Below are positions 62,668 to 64,000 of a stretch of 64,000 bases of DNA, piece after piece. A model generated the notes under the pieces. That model was not told the DNA's origin. It saw only the letters and a list, made by a program, of their open reading frames with translations, and did not search any database. A program made the translations under genes and the position numbers. The DNA comes from Streptomyces albireticuli (GTDB taxonomy: Bacteria > Actinomycetota > Actinomycetes > Streptomycetales > Streptomycetaceae): contig NZ_CP021744.1 of assembly GCF_002192455.1 (NCBI RefSeq), positions 2,696,001 through 2,760,000 of the forward strand, read 5' to 3'. Each line of letters opens with the position of its first letter. The first letter of the stretch is position 1.

Positions 62668-62847
62668 TCAGGAGACTCCGCTGCCCGTGTCCGAGCGCTC
62701 CATCGCCTCCCGGAAGCGCGCGTAGCCGGCGAGCTCCGAGACGTCCCCGGTCTTCCGGTTGCGGGACGCGTACGCAGCCCAGGTGCCCCACAGCGCCGCG
62801 ACGACAGCCGCGGCGACCGGAATCAGCAACCACACGAGCGCTGTCAT
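62668..62847 (-). CDS. Small single-pass membrane protein
   Basis: 59 residues. One hydrophobic helix (ALVWLLIPVAAAVVAALWGT) is followed by a short cytoplasmic tail with YASRNRKTGDVSELAGYARF. ATG 62847 has GGGAGGG upstream. Function unknown; it lies upstream of the YlbL-like protease on the same strand, across a 121-base gap. Confidence 0.7.
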   Translation of the reverse strand: MTALVWLLIPVAAAVVAALWGTWAAYASRNRKTGDVSELAGYARFREAMERSDTGSGVS

Positions 62848-62905
62848 GCCACCCTCCCGACCCTCGCGCCACCATGACTGACTGATGAGCAGATTAATCT
62901 TCCGC

Positions 62906-63019
62906 CCCCTCAACGCTCACGTCAGGGGGCCGGTTACGCAAGCGGAACGCACCCGTCAGGGGTGAAGGTGGCTTGGGGTGATGGTTTACGCGCCTCGGAG
63001 GGACCGATTCAGGCCCCTA
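62906..63019. other. Gene-free spacer
   Basis: Between the small membrane protein gene and the tandem repeat I see no coding sequence or strong hairpin. It precedes the repeated region downstream of moaE. Confidence 0.4.
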
Positions 63020-63145
63020 CCCTCCCCCAGCTACCGCTGAGAGGTGCCCCCAATTTCCCTGCTCGAGGGCGCTACGCGCCCACCCTCCCCCAGCTACCGC
63101 TGGGAGGTGCCCCCAATTTCCCTGCTCGAGGGCGCTACGCGCCCA
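63020..63145. repeat. Two tandem 63-bp units with the nested hairpin module
   Basis: Units 63020-63082 and 63083-63145 differ at one base (position 20, A/G). Each contains the CCCAGCTACCGCTGGG-type hairpin followed by AGGTGCCCCCA and the segment GAGGGCGCTACGCGCCCAC. The last segment of unit 2 includes the end and stop codon of moaE (63135). Confidence 0.85.
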
Positions 63146-63602
63146 CCCACTCTTCTGTCCCGTCCGAGAACCTCTGGTGCTTCCAGATCGGCACCTCGCT
63201 CTTGAGGTCGTCGATCAGTCTGCGGCAGGCCTCGAACGCCTCCGCCCGGTGCGGGCAGGAGACGGCCACCACCACGGCCAGGTCACCGATGGCCAGGTCG
63301 CCCACCCGGTGGACGGCCGCCAGCGCGCGTACCGGGAAGTCCGCCGCGACCTTCTCCGCGACCCGGCGCAGCTCCGCCTCGGCCGAGGGGTGCGCGGAAT
63401 AGCCGAGCCCGTCGACGCCCGAGCCGCCGTCGTGGTCACGGACCGTGCCCACGAAGAGGGCGGTGCCGCCCGCCGAGGACTCGCCGACCGCCGCGAAGAC
63501 CTCGTCCACGGACAGCGGGGTGTCGCGGATCGCGAGGAGGCGGACGGGGTCCGGGGCGGCGAGCTCGCCGGGGTGGTCATGTGTGCGGGCCATGCGGTCC
63601 AT
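63135..63602 (-). CDS. moaE: Molybdopterin synthase catalytic subunit MoaE
   Basis: 155 residues. FVGTVRDHDGGSGVDGLGYS is the N-terminal MoaE segment. HRVGDLAIGDLAVVVAVSCP is the middle signature. LKSEVPIWKHQRFSDG has the catalytic Lys and the conserved end. It adds sulfur to precursor Z together with MoaD in molybdenum cofactor synthesis. ATG 63602 (or 63593) opens a 20-residue acidic/His extension. The C-terminus is WVGA, and its codons fall in the tandem repeat. Confidence 0.9.
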   Translation of the reverse strand: MDRMARTHDHPGELAAPDPVRLLAIRDTPLSVDEVFAAVGESSAGGTALFVGTVRDHDGGSGVDGLGYSAHPSAEAELRRVAEKVAADFPVRALAAVHRVGDLAIGDLAVVVAVSCPHRAEAFEACRRLIDDLKSEVPIWKHQRFSDGTEEWVGA

Positions 63603-63699
63603 CGTGCCGCACTCCGGAGCGCGGCGGACCGGGGGCGGGCGGTCGGCTGTGCGAGCGCCCGTGCGTGCGGCCCCCGAGGGGGCCGCGCGCCCGGCGTCG

Positions 63700-64000
63700 T
63701 CAGAGCCTGCGGCGCGCCTTACGGGCGCGACGGACCAGGGCGGCGGTGCCGAGCAGTGCCACGGTCGCCCCCGCGGCGCCCGCGGCGGTGGCGTCCTTGC
63801 GCCCGAGGCGGCGGCCCGCGACCGTGTGCCGGCCGGCGACCTCCGCCAGCAGCTCCGCGAGGACCTCCTCGTTGGTCCAGCGGGGCCGCCAGCCGGCGGC
63901 GTGCAGCCTGCTGCCGCTGACCACCCAGGGGTGCATCGTGTATTCCAGGTCGCCCGCGGGCGAGGGGGTCAGGCCCAGGCGGTGCAGCCGGGAGGCGGCG
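63700..64000 (-). CDS. SDR/NAD-dependent epimerase family protein, C-terminal end (partial)
   Basis: Open at the right edge of the window; no stop occurs in frame to base 64000. The visible C-terminal 99 or so residues contain YTMHPWVVSGSRLHAAGWRP, typical of the end of NAD-dependent epimerase/dehydratase proteins (substrate-domain GWRP). AAGAAGATVALLGTAALVRR then forms a hydrophobic helix, and a basic tail KARRRL ends it. The helix suggests membrane attachment. The N-terminal Rossmann domain is not in the window. Confidence 0.65.
   Translation of the reverse strand, partial: AASRLHRLGLTPSPAGDLEYTMHPWVVSGSRLHAAGWRPRWTNEEVLAELLAEVAGRHTVAGRRLGRKDATAAGAAGATVALLGTAALVRRARKARRRL

Overview
The window is high-GC actinobacterial chromosome, almost certainly Streptomyces. 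Evidence: very GC-rich codon usage, many GTG starts, a WhiB-family protein, the das/nag chitobiose locus with DasR operator sites, the sigR-rsrA thiol-stress module, and gene families typical of streptomycetes (DUF6415, PPA1309, UPF0182). From memory, most of the order (anti-sigma/sigH, DAG kinase, wblE, sensor kinase, nagB, dasCBA, dasR, nrdAB, rsrA-sigR, aroA, rsgA, hisN) is collinear with one core region of Streptomyces coelicolor. No species call is made.

Layout. 1-6.4 kb: tail of a peptidoglycan amidase, a PLP enzyme, Na+/H+ antiporter, UBP zinc finger, GNAT, then the anti-sigma/sigma-H pair. 6.5-10 kb: DAG kinase, wblE and a PdtaS-type sensor kinase. 10.1-18.6 kb: aminosugar regulon (SIS protein, nagB, GH3 glycosidase, dasC-dasB-dasA, dasR) with DasR-type operators at 11927, 17649 and 17673 and a further candidate at 10118. 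18.7-26.1 kb: accessory stretch of small orphan genes, with a fused ORF, a probable frameshift, a gene remnant and three regulator-type genes. 26.2-32.1 kb: DUF3311/symporter operon, then NrdR boxes plus a cobalamin riboswitch ahead of nrdA-nrdB. 32.1-38.1 kb: secreted protein, YciI-like protein, peptide deformylase, TPR protein, and an HD/HD-GYP pair. 38.3-40.3 kb: rsrA-sigR with an autoregulatory sigma-R promoter, and an alpha/beta hydrolase. 40.5-44.9 kb: SOS-associated peptidase, M50 protease, aroA, rsgA, SMR transporter. 44.8-51.5 kb: peptide ABC transporter genes and a TetR regulator. 51.6-55.2 kb: hisN, CBS protein, catalase and a Fur/CatR repressor. 55.3-57.6 kb: two identical initiator tRNA genes flanking a Sel1-repeat protein. 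57.7-64 kb: UPF0182 protein, PPA1309 protein, PDZ/Lon-like protease, small membrane protein, moaE, and the C-terminal end of an SDR/epimerase cut by the window edge.

The genes form several linked circuits. DasABC imports chitooligosaccharides; the GH3 enzyme and NagB feed aminosugars to glycolysis, and DasR responds to aminosugar phosphates. SigH and SigR serve osmotic/developmental and disulfide stress, each beside its anti-sigma factor; the catalase and Fur-type repressor cover peroxide. Ribonucleotide reductase is set by two stacked controls, NrdR and B12.

The least explained structure is a family of composite palindromic intergenic elements (about 1322-1566, 8211-8545, 10372-10735, 40264-40489, with reduced forms at 12851, 61388 and 63020). 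They combine GC-rich outer arms, a terminator-like inner palindrome, a nested roughly 31-bp hairpin module and a hexanucleotide microsatellite. I did not find a clear-cut undescribed defence or biosynthetic system. The best leads are the modular repeats, the candidate DasR site in front of the PdtaS-type kinase, and the accessory stretch at 18.7-26.1 kb.
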